From positions 1 to 24,975 of the forward strand of contig BBXU01000429.1 of assembly GCA_001598975.1 (NCBI GenBank): a stretch of DNA of 24,975 bases. The letters are read 5' to 3'. This DNA is from Parachlorella kessleri (taxonomy: Eukaryota; Chlorophyta; Trebouxiophyceae; Chlorellales; Chlorellaceae). Within the stretch, counting starts at the first letter, position 1, and every line of letters starts with the position of its first letter. The translations under genes were made by a program, and so were the position numbers. Of this stretch, positions 1 to 13,900 are shown one piece after another. The notes under the pieces were generated by a model. It was not told where the DNA came from. It made no database searches and saw only the letters and a list, made by a program, of their open reading frames with translations.

Positions 1-639
1 CGTCCATGGCTGCCAGCTGGTTCTGCAGGGGGCCCAGGATGTTGAACCCAACCCTGCACAGTACGCAGCTCGTCACACTTCAGCGTGCTGAGCACCATGC
101 ACCGTTGCGTGTGCACGGTCCTTGCGTGACAAGCTCAACCTCAAAGTGCCTTTGCACGAGCCTCATATCAGCTCGCAACAGGTCCAGGCAGCTCGCCACG
201 CACCAGCCCAGGGCAGGGAGAGCCAGGGAGGCGATGATGCCGGCACGGTTGTCGTTGGCAGCCAGGTTGGCGACCTCCATGGCAGCCTGGGCATTGCCAG
301 CAGCAAGGAGGGAGCCAGCCATGGTCGCCACAGTGCAGGCCTTCACCACAGCATCCTGCAAGCGGCATGAGGTGGGTTCAAACGTTCCAATACCCACAGC
401 TGTAGCGGCTTGAGGTGCCGGCAGGTATGATCCGGGATTAGCTCGAACAGGGAACCCTCTCGAAAAAGCAACCTTAAGGTGCGCCTTCAACTACCGGGTA
501 GGGTGTCAGGACACACCTTCACCGCACTCTGGTCGGCAACAGCACGGACGGCCACCTTCTGAGCCCGGCTGGCACGAGTAGGCAGCCGGTTCTGAGCCGC
601 GAAGGCCCGCAGCACAGGCGCAGAGGTCAGAGCCGCCAT
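1..639 (-). CDS. PSBY: Photosystem II protein PsbY, nuclear gene, 3' end missing
   Basis: Low-molecular-mass thylakoid protein of the photosystem II periphery, made in the cytosol and imported into the plastid. Exons on the minus strand are 639-517, 355-204 and 53-1, and the gene runs off the left edge. The introns (516-356 and 203-54) have GT-AG ends, and phases 0 and 2 join cleanly. Exon 1 encodes a 41-residue Ala/Arg-rich, acid-poor stretch typical of a transit peptide. Exon 2 adds a hydrophobic thylakoid-targeting segment ending in an Ala-x-Ala-like site (GNAQA), then the PsbY signature EVANLAANDNRAGI and the start of the single membrane helix. The second intron splits the Trp codon of PALGWVGFNILGP. 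This motif is diagnostic of the family as I know it. Plant and Chlamydomonas PSBY can encode two PsbY units in one precursor; whether a second follows lies outside the window. The ATG at 639 is the first in frame. Confidence 0.9.
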
Positions 640-1022
640 TCTGCTCAAAAGCAGTAACGGAAGACAGGCGAGACTGGCTGTGGGCGCTCCGGGCTGGCTA
701 TGCCGAACTTTGGATCAGGGTGGGCTGCGATTTCCTTTACCCTGGAGCGGTACAGGCAGATGATGGGGCAGTACAAGAAATTCAGGCATGATCCCTCGTG
801 CTCACGTAGGTATCTCACCTGCCTTGCAGCAGATCCGCCCTGAGGTCTGAGAGTGCCCGAACCAAGACCCAGTTCATGTAGCCTTGCATGTACCTGCCTC
901 ACTGACCTACAAGTAATGCTGTCGCTGTGCTTGTGCAAAGGTGACTTCCTCGACTCCACGGTTTTCATTGTTTTTGGGTTCATGAGCTGAACGCAACCAT
1001 CCTACCTGAACTACTGAGAGCT
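640..1022. promoter_or_regulatory. Shared divergent promoter region, PSBY and MSS51-like gene
   Basis: This 383-base gap separates two start codons that point away from each other, so it must hold both 5' UTRs and both core promoters. I see no clear TATA box at a usual distance. A 112-codon open frame on the minus strand (983-645) has no recognisable domain and overlaps the expected PSBY leader, so I do not call it a gene. Confidence 0.5.
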
Positions 1023-3814
1023 ATGTTCAGCCCTGCCAGCTGCAGCAACTGCTTCCAGCCGCCCAGCGACCCTGCCCGCACCCACCCACCCTGTCTGTGT
1101 GGCTTTGCCAGACACTGTAGCCCCACCTGCAAGGCACAGCACTGGGAGGAGGAGCACAGAGCTACATGCTTATTTTTTCAACAGCTCAGGCAGTTAGCCG
1201 CCGAGCTGGAACGCCCGCCACCCAACGACGACCAGGCTTGGTTCCACTATCGCATGACCCAGGTCGCGATGGCGGGTTACCTCTTTGAGGACAAGCTGCC
1301 AGAATTCCTTCAGAATGCCATACTATGGGGCCAGCAAGTCTGTGAGTACTGCTTCCAACATACGAGCAACCTGGCTGTCTGTCCAGATTGCCGGGTGGCC
1401 ACCTTCTGCCCGCAACACTGCCAGCAGGTGCTGCAAGCCCACCGGCCTGCTTGCTCCCTGCTGGCAGCCCACCAGAGGTGGGCTTGCTTTAAGCTGTGCA
1501 CCTATGGCTGGGGACCTTGCCAATTGTGCATTGGGCAGTGGACTCAAGCTAGAACATGGCTTCGCTTCCCCAGTGCGACCGCTGGAGAATAGTGACTGCC
1601 AAAACCTTCCTTCTTGCTTGACTATGCATTGGTTGTGAGCCTTGTAGGTGTGCTCAGCTCATGCGTTCTGCTGTTAGGCAGACGGGCTGCGTGCCAGTCT
1701 ACTTGCCAGCACAGCATGGCGATGTGTGCACAGCAGTGGCCCCTGGCGACGGCTGGGGTGACAGCAGCTGCAGTGATGGGTCGGCCTTCCCATGTGCCTG
1801 GTCAGACTTCTTCGAGTGGCGAGGCTGCCCTGCAGCAGGTTGGAACGACACAGAGCAGCGCTGTTACACGTCTGTGCTGAGCTGGCCAGCCACGCTTGTG
1901 CATGGCCTGAGGCTGCTGCGGGTGAGTGTGGACCTTACCCACAACACCACAGCCTGCCCGGAGGTGGGGAGACTGTGCTTCCTCTGAGGCCTTCTGTTGT
2001 CTTAACTTGCTAGTTGTTGGCCTTTTCCTGCCAGACTGTGGGGAGTTACTGGCTGCTCCCTGGTGAGCCGAGCACACGCTATGGTAGCCTCACCTTCACT
2101 CCCCCGACCCTGGCCCCAGGTCTTAGCCAGCCAGCCAGCCAGCCAGCCTTGTCGACTCCCCATTGCCTGCCTACAGGAGGCCGGCGCCCCGCTGCCATCA
2201 GGCCAGCCCCCCACCACCCTGCGGCTCCACCTGCTGGGGGCCATGCAAGGAAGCGAGGCGCCGCAGCTGGCCAAGTATGAGGAGGTGCTGCACTGCCTGC
2301 CGGGGGTGCAGCGGCTGGAGCTGGCCCTTGTGGGACCCCAGCTAGGGGGGAAAGGAGACGGGGAGCAGCCAGGTGGGTGGGTGGGCCAGCTAGCCGACGG
2401 CAGCAGCTGGCAGCCAGGGAAGGGGCTGGGGGGCGTACAACGCTATTTGGCTGGGAGGTGGCAGGCTAGTAGAGAAGGTGGCAGGTACTGCGAACAGAGA
2501 GTGATAAGTGAACTGTGCGGTTAGGGCTGGACGCAGATATTTGCCTGGGGTTACACCACAGGCAAGGCAAGCGAGTCTAGTTTGCTCGTGCTGTTGCTGG
2601 CATGCAGTGCACCTGGAAGCAGCGGTGCAAGGGGGCTCATGCTGACTGGCGGGAAGGGATCGCCGACAAGGTATCACATCCACTGTGCACCATATTGCCA
2701 TGCAGAGCAGCCTCGGCTTTGCCAAGACTGTGAGTCCAGGGGCCGCAGCCTCCACATCTCCTTCCATCACACCAGCTACCATCAGTTCGCCTCGCAGCGG
2801 CAGCCAGCGGCAGCCTCCGGAAGAGGCCACAAGGGCGCTGCTGGCAAGCCCGGTCGCAGCGCCTTTGCCTTCAGCTTTGGGTCCAAGCCCAAGGCCAGCA
2901 AGGCCCCACCTGTGACTACTCCTGCAAGCCAAGGTGGTTTTGACCCACTGGGAAAGAAACTTGGGCGGCTTGGCCCTACTGCGCCCGGCGCTGCGCTTGG
3001 CGCCACGGGTGCCAGCAGCGCTGCTGCGCCCGAGCATGTCCATCACGCTGATTGCTCTTGTGCTGGCAAGGCCTGCCACAGCAGGGAAGGCAGTCGTATG
3101 GCCAGCCCAGCCAGCGGCTCCCAGAGCCCCAGTGGGGAGTCCGCCAGGCAGGCCAGCGCAGGCGCAGAGGAGAGTAGCGCAGGTGGCTGGGTAGAGCCCC
3201 ATGCAGCCTTCATGCTCAACTCAGGGCTGCATGAGGACTCTGAGGAGCACCAGCAGGCCTGGCTGCCCACGCTGCGCTGGCTGCGTGATGCTGGGGTGCC
3301 CACACTGCTGACGGCCTACACGGCACAGGAGGCGCAGGATGACCTGGCCGTGCTGACCAGGTGGGTGGGTGGGCCTGGGAGCGGCGGGGTGACAAAGGTA
3401 GGCCCAGCATGCACAGCGAATGGGGGGCCTGAGGGTACGGGGGAGTGTTTGCATGCATACAGTAAGCCCTGGCAGGGAGCCTGAAGCCTGTGACTCCAAG
3501 CATGGTTGGGCCCTCCAGCCAGCTAGGAACTCTGTTTATTGTCCTGCTTCATGAGGGTGGCAGGTGATGCGATCAGAGAGGAGGTGCAGGTATACTGGGC
3601 TGACAGGGGTGCATGCAGTTGTCTGTTGTCAGTTGAGTGGCCTGGTGCCTAGCAAATCTTTCTGGTCCGCCCTGCCTACAGGGAGCGATGTCGAGTCATC
3701 GTGCAACCGCAAGAGAATGCGTTTGCCAACCAGGTGCCCCTGGTGGACTGCGTGCATCGCTTCAAGGTCTACCACGTCAACTGGTACTTGTTGGCCTTCC
3801 AGGGCAAGGCATGA
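1023..3814 (+). CDS. Double MYND zinc-finger protein with MSS51-type C-terminal domain
   Basis: Preferred model has five exons: 1023-1477, 1678-1921, 2177-2372, 2706-3360 and 3682-3814, giving 560 residues. All introns are GT-AG and phase-compatible. Two N-terminal MYND fingers are visible. The first has Cys7, Cys10, Cys24/26, Cys32, Cys36, His45 and Cys49. The second is textbook: Cys107, 110, 120, 123, 129, 133, His140 and Cys144. The rest matches the C-terminal domain of yeast MSS51-like proteins: SDFFEWRG, LRLHLLGA, a Val-Gly-Pro, a CQDC motif near 304-307, FMLNSGL, LLTAYTAQEA and a final VYHVNWYLLAFQGKA. MSS51 links COX1 translation to cytochrome oxidase assembly in yeast, but many MYND proteins share this domain without that role, so the function here is unknown. 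A Ser/Ala/Gly-rich insert of about 135 residues (327-462) interrupts the domain. Exon 4 could instead begin at 2562, adding 48 residues in frame. The gene is convergent with the SDR gene. Confidence 0.82.
2125..2148. repeat. (AGCC)6 microsatellite
   Basis: Six perfect AGCC units in the second intron of the MYND/MSS51-like gene. A related array lies at 12408-12434 in an IF-2 intron. Confidence 0.9.
2476..2501 (+). repeat. Dispersed intronic repeat, degenerate copy 1
   Basis: A 26-base match, with about two mismatches, to the first half of the repeat seen better at 3553-3608 and 4278-4340. The shared core is AGGTGGCAGGT followed by TGCGA and CAGAGAG. It lies in the third intron of the MYND/MSS51-like gene. 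The second half is not recognisable, so this is a truncated or decayed copy. Confidence 0.55.
3553..3608 (+). repeat. Dispersed intronic repeat, copy 2
   Basis: Lies in the last intron of the MYND/MSS51-like gene. It reads GAGGGTGGCAGGTGATGCGA, then CAGAGAGGAGGTGCAGG, then TATACTGGGCTGACAGGG. The reverse complement of 4278-4340 shows the same order with few changes. No terminal inverted repeat or target-site duplication is obvious. Confidence 0.75.
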
Positions 3815-4121
3815 TTGCCGCATACAGGAGATGCTGCATGTCGCAGTCTCAGCTGCCCTTGACCTGGTATTCTAAAAGGAATAACAAGGAGTGAAAAAAC
3901 AAGGGCCATGTTGCTTGTAAATCAAATGAGGAATACCTGGCTGGGGCTGCCAACAAACAGCAGCGAAGCAGGTCACAGTGCGGGGGTTTGTTTCTTCCTG
4001 TCAACAGGTATGGTTCCAATTTCAGCGTAACATCAAGTTCGGAAACCTCCTCACTTGCCAAGGCCCCATACGCGCCACTGACCCCAACCAACCCTCTGGA
4101 CCTTGTCAGCTTTTGGCAAGC
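3815..4121. other. Convergent 3' intergenic region
   Basis: It holds the 3' UTRs of the plus-strand MYND/MSS51-like gene and the minus-strand SDR gene. The stop codons are 307 bases apart. Apart from the TGTAA at 3916-3920, I see no other feature and no reading frame of note. Confidence 0.6.
3916..3920 (+). terminator. TGTAA polyadenylation signal
   Basis: TGTAA, the usual poly(A) signal of Chlamydomonas-type algae, lies about 100 bases after the stop of the MYND/MSS51-like gene on the same strand. The call rests on the motif and spacing only. Confidence 0.5.
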
Positions 4122-6886
<2,765 letters not shown>

Positions 6887-7928
6887 GGTGACAACAGTGC
6901 TCACGCAGCGTCGGAGAGGATGCGGAGATACACGGCGCCATAACTCCATGCGCAAGTCCTTCTAGCGCTCTATCAATGCTGAGCCTGCTGGTGCATGACT
7001 ACATCTGCAGTCACCAATCACACACCATTGATCTTCCTAATAGGAGAATTCAGCGATGGCAGCAGGTGAGGAGGGATGTCTGCTTCATCAACAAAAGAGC
7101 ACGTGCCACCAGGTCGAGGTGGCTAGCCAGAGGGGGCCATGGACTGCTGAGACTTGCAGGATGGCCATATTGGTATGCATAGGACTACTATGCTAGTAGC
7201 AGTCGGGTTCAATACGATACCTAAATGGGTTTGTAAGCCTTGGACTGACCACTTCACCGCCACACGGGTGATGAAGTAGCCAAAAGTAATCACTGCGCTT
7301 TGCTCCCTTGGTTATTCCAAGTCTTCCAACTATGGGCACAGCAGATAACAATGGCAGGGGGTTGTTGCTCCCCATGCTGACAGCCATTGTCAAGCCTTAG
7401 ACCAGCCACTAACTCCAATGTGGGCGGGGCGGGGCGGAGCGGTACTAGTGAAAAAGGAGCAAGCCAGAGCCTGGACCAGTGGGCACAGGATGCAACACAT
7501 CATGCGTCGCCCTTCCAATTGACAAACCCGCCGGCGACAATGGGCAAGTTGACAAAGTCCGCAAGGCAGGTACCCCCTCAACTCATATTCAATGCTGCAA
7601 AAAGTGGACAATTATGACTTCTGTTGCATATATGTATGTACGCATGCAACACTCCGCAACGTGCCATGGCGGCATGGCATAGAAGGCAAACAAGAAATTG
7701 GAGGTCAGAGTTGATTGATTTAGCATGCGTTCAACAACAATTCCAGCATCCGTTCAAAGGGCATGCGCTGGCGCACGCTCTTACTCACTCACATAGCTGC
7801 CTCTTGTAGCCGTCGGGCGAGGAAAATGCACACCAGGTGCACCGGCCATGCTCCCTAGCCCATGATGCTTTCACCGCTACTCCAACCGCACCACACCTGT
7901 GCGCTCCCAGCCATCATATCCGTCGGGA
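6887..7928. other. Intergenic region between SDR and IF-2 genes
   Basis: About 1.04 kb. Both neighbours are on the minus strand, so it holds the IF-2 3' UTR at the right and the SDR 5' UTR and promoter at the left. A GC-box-like run GGGCGGGGCGGGGCGG lies near 7422-7437. Several open frames of 60-76 codons have no recognisable domain. I see no RNA gene. Confidence 0.5.
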
Positions 7929-10900
7929 CTACTCAGCCATGGGCTTGCTTATTGCTGGGCGCAGCTCCACATCCACACACTGCAGCACATCACCTAGCTT
8001 GAACTCGTCAAAGCCCTGCAGGCCCACCCCGCACTCGGTGCCCTTGCCGACCGTCTCCACATCCAGCTTGTGGCGTCGCAGCGACGCGCAGCTGCCCTCA
8101 AACACCACGTCGCCGCCGCGCAGCACGCGGTAGCGCAGCGAGCCGCGGATGCTGCCGTCCGTCACGCGGCAGCCGGCGATCACAGAGGCGTCCTTGCCCC
8201 TGCGGCAGGCAGTGGCCCAGGCAGGCAGCTAGGTAGGCAGGTAGGTAGGTAGGCGTAATGCTAGTGCCTGATGTTACAAGTGATGAAGCATGGCGCTGTA
8301 CCTGCTGTTGGGCTGAGCGCCGTGTCTGACAATGGCCCTGGTATAACCAACTTGCCGCTAAGGCTCGCTTGCTAATTGCCACAGCCGCACGGTAGGCACC
8401 CAGCGCCGCATTCCATGAACCTCAGGAATGCATGCGAGTGGCTGGGTCGAAGGTCTGTGGGCTCTCACCTGGCCCCCTTGAGCTGGAAGACCTGCAGCAC
8501 TTCCGCGCTGCCCGTCACCACCTGGTGCTCCACCTTGGGCGCCACGCCCACCATCATGTCGCCCACCTCCTCCAGCAGGTGGTAGATCACGCGCTGGCAC
8601 CTGCGCCACAAAGCGGCAGGCAGCAGTCTACACACCAGGAGACACTGAGGGACTCAACTACATGGCCATCCAGTGCGTCCGACTGAAAGTGGCAAGTGTA
8701 GGCAAACACGCCGGCCCCCTCCCAATTGTACCTTTCCCAGGCTCCTTTTTAGGCCATGCAACGGCCTGCAGGCCCAATAACCCCAACCAACAGCAACGGT
8801 GGCAGGCTCCAGCCAGCCTCAAGCTCCCCCTCCCACCCTCCCTCCATGCCTCCCTACCTGATGTCCACGCCGTGCTCCTTAGCCCGCGCCTCCACATCAG
8901 CGCCTGATGGCCGCACGTTGAATCCCAGCACCTTAGCGCCCAGCGGCCCCGCCAGGCTGATGTCTGACTGGGAGATGGGGCCCACGCCCACGTGCACCAC
9001 TTGCACGCGCACCTGCGCCAGGTGGCAGGCACCGTTACAAGGCAGGAACACCATGCCTGTGAAGCCGTGCTCCCTCCTTCAGGGAGTCTTGTCCCTGGGG
9101 CCCTATGATGACAGCCACGAGGCTGCCGTGAAAGTGGGGGTGGTTGGCAGCTGCACGTATCGCTCATAGCCAAGCAGCAAGGAGAGCTGGAGGACAGCGG
9201 GCACCTCCAGGGTCAGGCGCTGTGCTCAACATGGCCAGGCTGCTGGCCCTCACCAAAACACACACACATACACCCCTCCCTCCACACCACCACCACCACC
9301 CCACCACCACCACTATATACACCTACCCACTCCTGGAGTCTCCGTGCCGAATCCTTTGCCCTAGCCCTCACCTGCTCTGTGGACAGGTTCAACAAAGCAT
9401 CCCTGACCGCTTCCGCCGAGCCCTGCACGTCCGCCTTGATCACCAGCGGCAGCATGCGAACTGCCAGGCCGTCGCCGCCTGCTGCGTCCTCCTCCTGCTG
9501 TGCCTGCTGTGCTACCGCGGCCAGGCGTGCCAGCGCAGCGCGCCGGTGGAACTCGGACTTGGAGGTGCGAGACTTGCTCATGCGCTGCGCCCGCTCTTCA
9601 TCAGCAACCACCTGCCCAAGGTGCAAAAACAGGGGCAGGTTATGAGGGGCCGTGGGAACTCCACAGCACACGTGCACTTGTGTGTCCAGGTGGCAGACGT
9701 GCCATGCAAACAGAAGGGGTCAGGTAGGCCTCGCAGGTGCCCTTGCAGCTAAGGCCCAGCTCGTCCGTGGGCCGCACATCCCTCGCACACAGCAGAGCCC
9801 AGGTCACCGTAACTGTTCTGCCGATACGAGTCTGTAAAAGCAGCGGCCAGCATGCCCAGCACCCCACTCACCAGCAGCTCGTCGCCGGCCTGCGGCAGGC
9901 CCTTGAGCCCGGCAACTTCAGCCGGCTGACCTGGCAGCACTTGCGCTACCGGGCGGCCGCCGGTGCCCCTGAGGCTCCGCACCTTGCCCCACTCGCTGCC
10001 AATCACCACGACCTGGCCCACCTGCAGGCGAGCGGGCGGGCAGGCAGAGAGGGAGGGGCAGGTGGGAGACGGGCCGGCCAGTGGATGAGGGCAATGACTT
10101 GCCTCTGCAGATCCCTGGCCAGTGGAGGTGTTCGAGGCAGCAATGACGGCGCCCCGAGTGTTTCCACTGCCCTGGGAGCTAGAACGGCAGAGACTTGCAT
10201 CCCAGCCCTCCTCACATGCCAGTGCCTGCCATCAACATACCTCAATCGGACCACACCGTCCTGCAGGTGCTGCCCCCTTCGGCTGCCCTGCACCCCGACC
10301 CGACCACCGCTATGCCCAGCCCCTAGCCCACATCCCCCCACACCCTGTGCCTGGCACCCTGCTCAAAACATGGCCGCAGCGTGCCCCGCCCCGCCCCACC
10401 TGCAGCGTGCCGCGCTTGACCACCACGGTGGCCACTGGGCCCTGCCCCTTGTCCACCCGCGCCTCGATGACCGCCCCCTCACACCGTCGGCTGCGGCTGG
10501 CCTGCAGCTCCAGCAGCTCGGCTTGGAGGAGGAGCGCCTCCTCCAGCACGTCCAGCCCCTGGCGTTTGGTGGCTGACACCTCTACCACCTGCGCATGGCA
10601 GACGGGCGGGAAGGCAAAGAGGTGAGCGCTTGCGCAATGCTGGGTGTCACAGCGCAGGAGGGGACTCCAGCTAGCAGGCTGGGGGGCGCCCACCCGAGGT
10701 CCATGAGGGCTGAGCAGCACCGCCAACAATGCGGCCAGCTGCCCCTCTCGTGTGTGCAAGTAGCCAGCTGCCCCCCCAGATGCCAACAAAACGTCTGCTT
10801 CCCTGCTTCATTACTGTGCCTGTCAGACGTCCGCAGGCTGGGAGCTTGCACATATCCTCCTATTCGACACACGTGTTAACACAGCCAGGCATATCGGGAA

Positions 10901-13900
10901 CCAAGCAGCAAGCCGCCTCACCTGCACGTTGCCCCCGACCTCCTCCAGCTCCAGGCCGCGCGAGATGAGCTGCTGCCGCACGCGCGCCGGGTTGGCGCTG
11001 GGCACGTCACACTTGGTGATGGCCACCACCACAGGGCAGCCAGCGGCCTTAGCATGAGAGATGGCTTCGAGCGTCTGCGGGGAGGCGAGAACAATGGGGG
11101 CCAGGAAGCATATCACGGCTGGGCTGGGCGGAGGCCTCTGCCACACTTTGAGATACAGGCCTGCAAGGGGTGGGACCATGTGCCGGCCATACATGTGCAA
11201 GCAAGAAGCTGCACCACCCAACATTTCCCCAACAGAAGCAGCCATGCTGGCTGCCATCACTTTCCTTCATCAAGCTCCCAGGGGAGCCGTAGAAAACATG
11301 CCACACCCTACTGGGGCGCTGATGCAATTCCACGGTAAGACTTCACATAGGGGAGACCGCCATGTCATGGAGACAAGAACAAATAGCTTGCAAACTTTTG
11401 ATGAGTTAAGAGGCCTGCGCACCTGCGGCTTGACGCCGTCGTCCGCGGCCACCACCAGCACCACCAGGTCGGTGACGGCCGCGCCGCGGGCCCTCATGGA
11501 GCTGAAGGCCGCGTGGCCGGGGGTGTCCAGGAAGGTGAGAGAGGCCTTGGACCCGGGCATTTGGACCTACTTGTGAGGAAGGGGCGATGCGGTTGTTGGA
11601 ATGGCATGGGCAACAGCAACACGCAGGGGCTGCCGTTCCAGAGCATGCTGCGACTGCACACAATGCAGGGGCCGCAGGAACACGTTACTGCCAGAAGCGA
11701 GCCATGTATCAACGCCTGCTCCCCCTCGGGCGGCCCACTAGCTAGCAGTTGGCACACACCATGCATGCAGCACCATAAGCTCATTCCAGCCGTGCTCGGC
11801 AAGCAGCGCCGCCGCCTCCGGCGCTGACAGCCCCAGCACGTACGCCGTGGTGTGCGGCACATGCTGCGCTGCCCACAACATTGACCATCCAGTACCACGA
11901 CAGAGCCAGCTAGGTCAGACGGCCCTATACCTCAAAGGCCCCAATGTGCTGCGTAATGCCCCCTGCTTCATGTGCTGCCACGCTAGTACTGCGCAGCGCG
12001 TCTAACAGCGTGGTCTTGCCGTGGTCCACGTGGCCCATGACAGTCACCACGGCTGCAACCCAGGGTACAAACGGTGGGGTGAGCGCGCTCAGCAGGATTG
12101 AAAGCAGCCAGCAGGCAGGACAAGGCGGGCTGGTGACCTGCAAGAACTAGTATGACGCTACAACCCTAAAATGGCCAGGGAAGAATATTCCTGGCTGACG
12201 GCATGGCCCACCAAACCTCTGCAGCATGTGTGTTAGCTGCTGCTCCCAGGATGGCACGACGGCCAATGCGATCCATCAGCAGCAACTAACGCCAGCACCT
12301 GTTCGGCCCCCAGGCACAGACCCAGGCAGCAACTAAACTCCCCCAGGCCGCAGAGCCCTTATGCACCTTCCACCACCCACAGCCTCCCAGCCCGACGCAT
12401 TGCACCTAGCCAGCCAGCCAGCAGCCAGCCAGCCTGCCGCACCTGGGCGTGGCACGGCATCCGCGTCCAGGCTGGCGCTGTCCCTGGCCACCAGCGCCAC
12501 CTTCCCAAACTCAATGGCAGCCAGCTCAGCTGCGTCTGGCGACACAATGTCCTGCTCTGAGCTGGGTGCCTCCCCTAGGTCTCGCAGCACCGGCTCCAGC
12601 CGCTCAACACTGGTGCCTGCACGCAGTAGGCGCACGAACAACCTGCTCTTCACCACTGCAAACCTTGCTGGCTGAACTGGATGCCATGTCCACCCTTTTG
12701 GACTTGCCACCTGACCAAATGTATGCAAGAGGCATGCAAGAGGAAAAAGACTCAGACAACCATCTTGAAAGCAAACGAAATGTAAAGGGACCAAGGAAGC
12801 TGAAAGGCAAGGGAATGCCTTCCACAGCAATGGTTTGGTGTGTTGGCATGGCCCGCCCATGGCGAATACAGCGTGCCAGGCAACGCCAAGACGACTCCCA
12901 CAGCAACATCTGCTGCCCAGGATTCTATGCTTCGCATGCTGGCATGGTGCCCTGCCTGGGCAGCTTACCAAGAAGTGCCGCCAGCTTAATCATGAAAACC
13001 TCCGCAGGGATGTGCACCTGCGGCAACCAAGTCAGGGCTTAGAGCTTGAGCAGTAGGCGTCCAGGGCCAACAACTAGCAAGCGACACAATTGTTGCGCCC
13101 CAGCTGCTACGCATGACATGGTTGGGGAAGCTCCAACTGGCAGGTCAGGCACTGTGGTAAGTGAGGCCATAATGGCTAAACAATCAGACTAGGATCTAGT
13201 GCACTAGGATTTGGTGCAAAGCAAAATACCCAAGACCGGCATGCCAGCACGCATTGACAGCCTCCATGAGATTATCAAGTACTGAGCCGGTTTTACGGCA
13301 TACTTGGAGCAGGCATGCACGCAGATATGGCATGAAGACCCACCTCTTCAGGTGCAGGTTCCACAGGAGGCTGTGGTGCCTGTTGGACACGCTGCTTCTT
13401 CATGGTCTGCTGTGCCTCATGCTGCATGCTCCCCGCCTGCCCCTGCCCTGCTACAGCCGCCCCTTGCTGCTCCAACCGCTGCTTCTGCCACCAGGGCATT
13501 GGCGCCGCGGCTGCCTGCGCCCTGCTGCGAGCCCGCTGCTGCTCTTGCCCTTGACGCTGGTGCTGCTGCTGGTGCTGCGCCTGCTGCCTGCCCTGCGACT
13601 GTGCAGGGCCCCTGTCCTGCCATGGTCGTCGCTCCCCGTTGACCGGCTGGGGAGCAAGTTGCCCTCGTGGCCCTGCCCTGCTGCCATTCACGCCACCGCC
13701 GTGTTGCTGCGGAGAGCGCCCATTCGCCGGCTGTCTCTGCTGCTGCTGCTGCTGCTGGTAGTGGTTGGGTTGCCGTCGCTGCTGCTCCTGCTGCTGTGGA
13801 CGCGCCCCCTGGGGAGCTTGCTGGCCAGCCTGCCCCCCTGTCCGCTCGACAAGGAACCTGGGTCGCGAGAGCGACGCAGCCCCGTTCTGGGCGCCGCTAG

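Noticed and set aside
645..983. 112-codon minus-strand open frame upstream of PSBY
   Set aside because: It has no recognisable domain, ends just before the PSBY start and lies where the PSBY leader and promoter must be.
2390..3202. 270-codon minus-strand open frame
   Set aside because: It lies opposite the GC-rich MYND/MSS51-like exon and has no family features; an antisense shadow.
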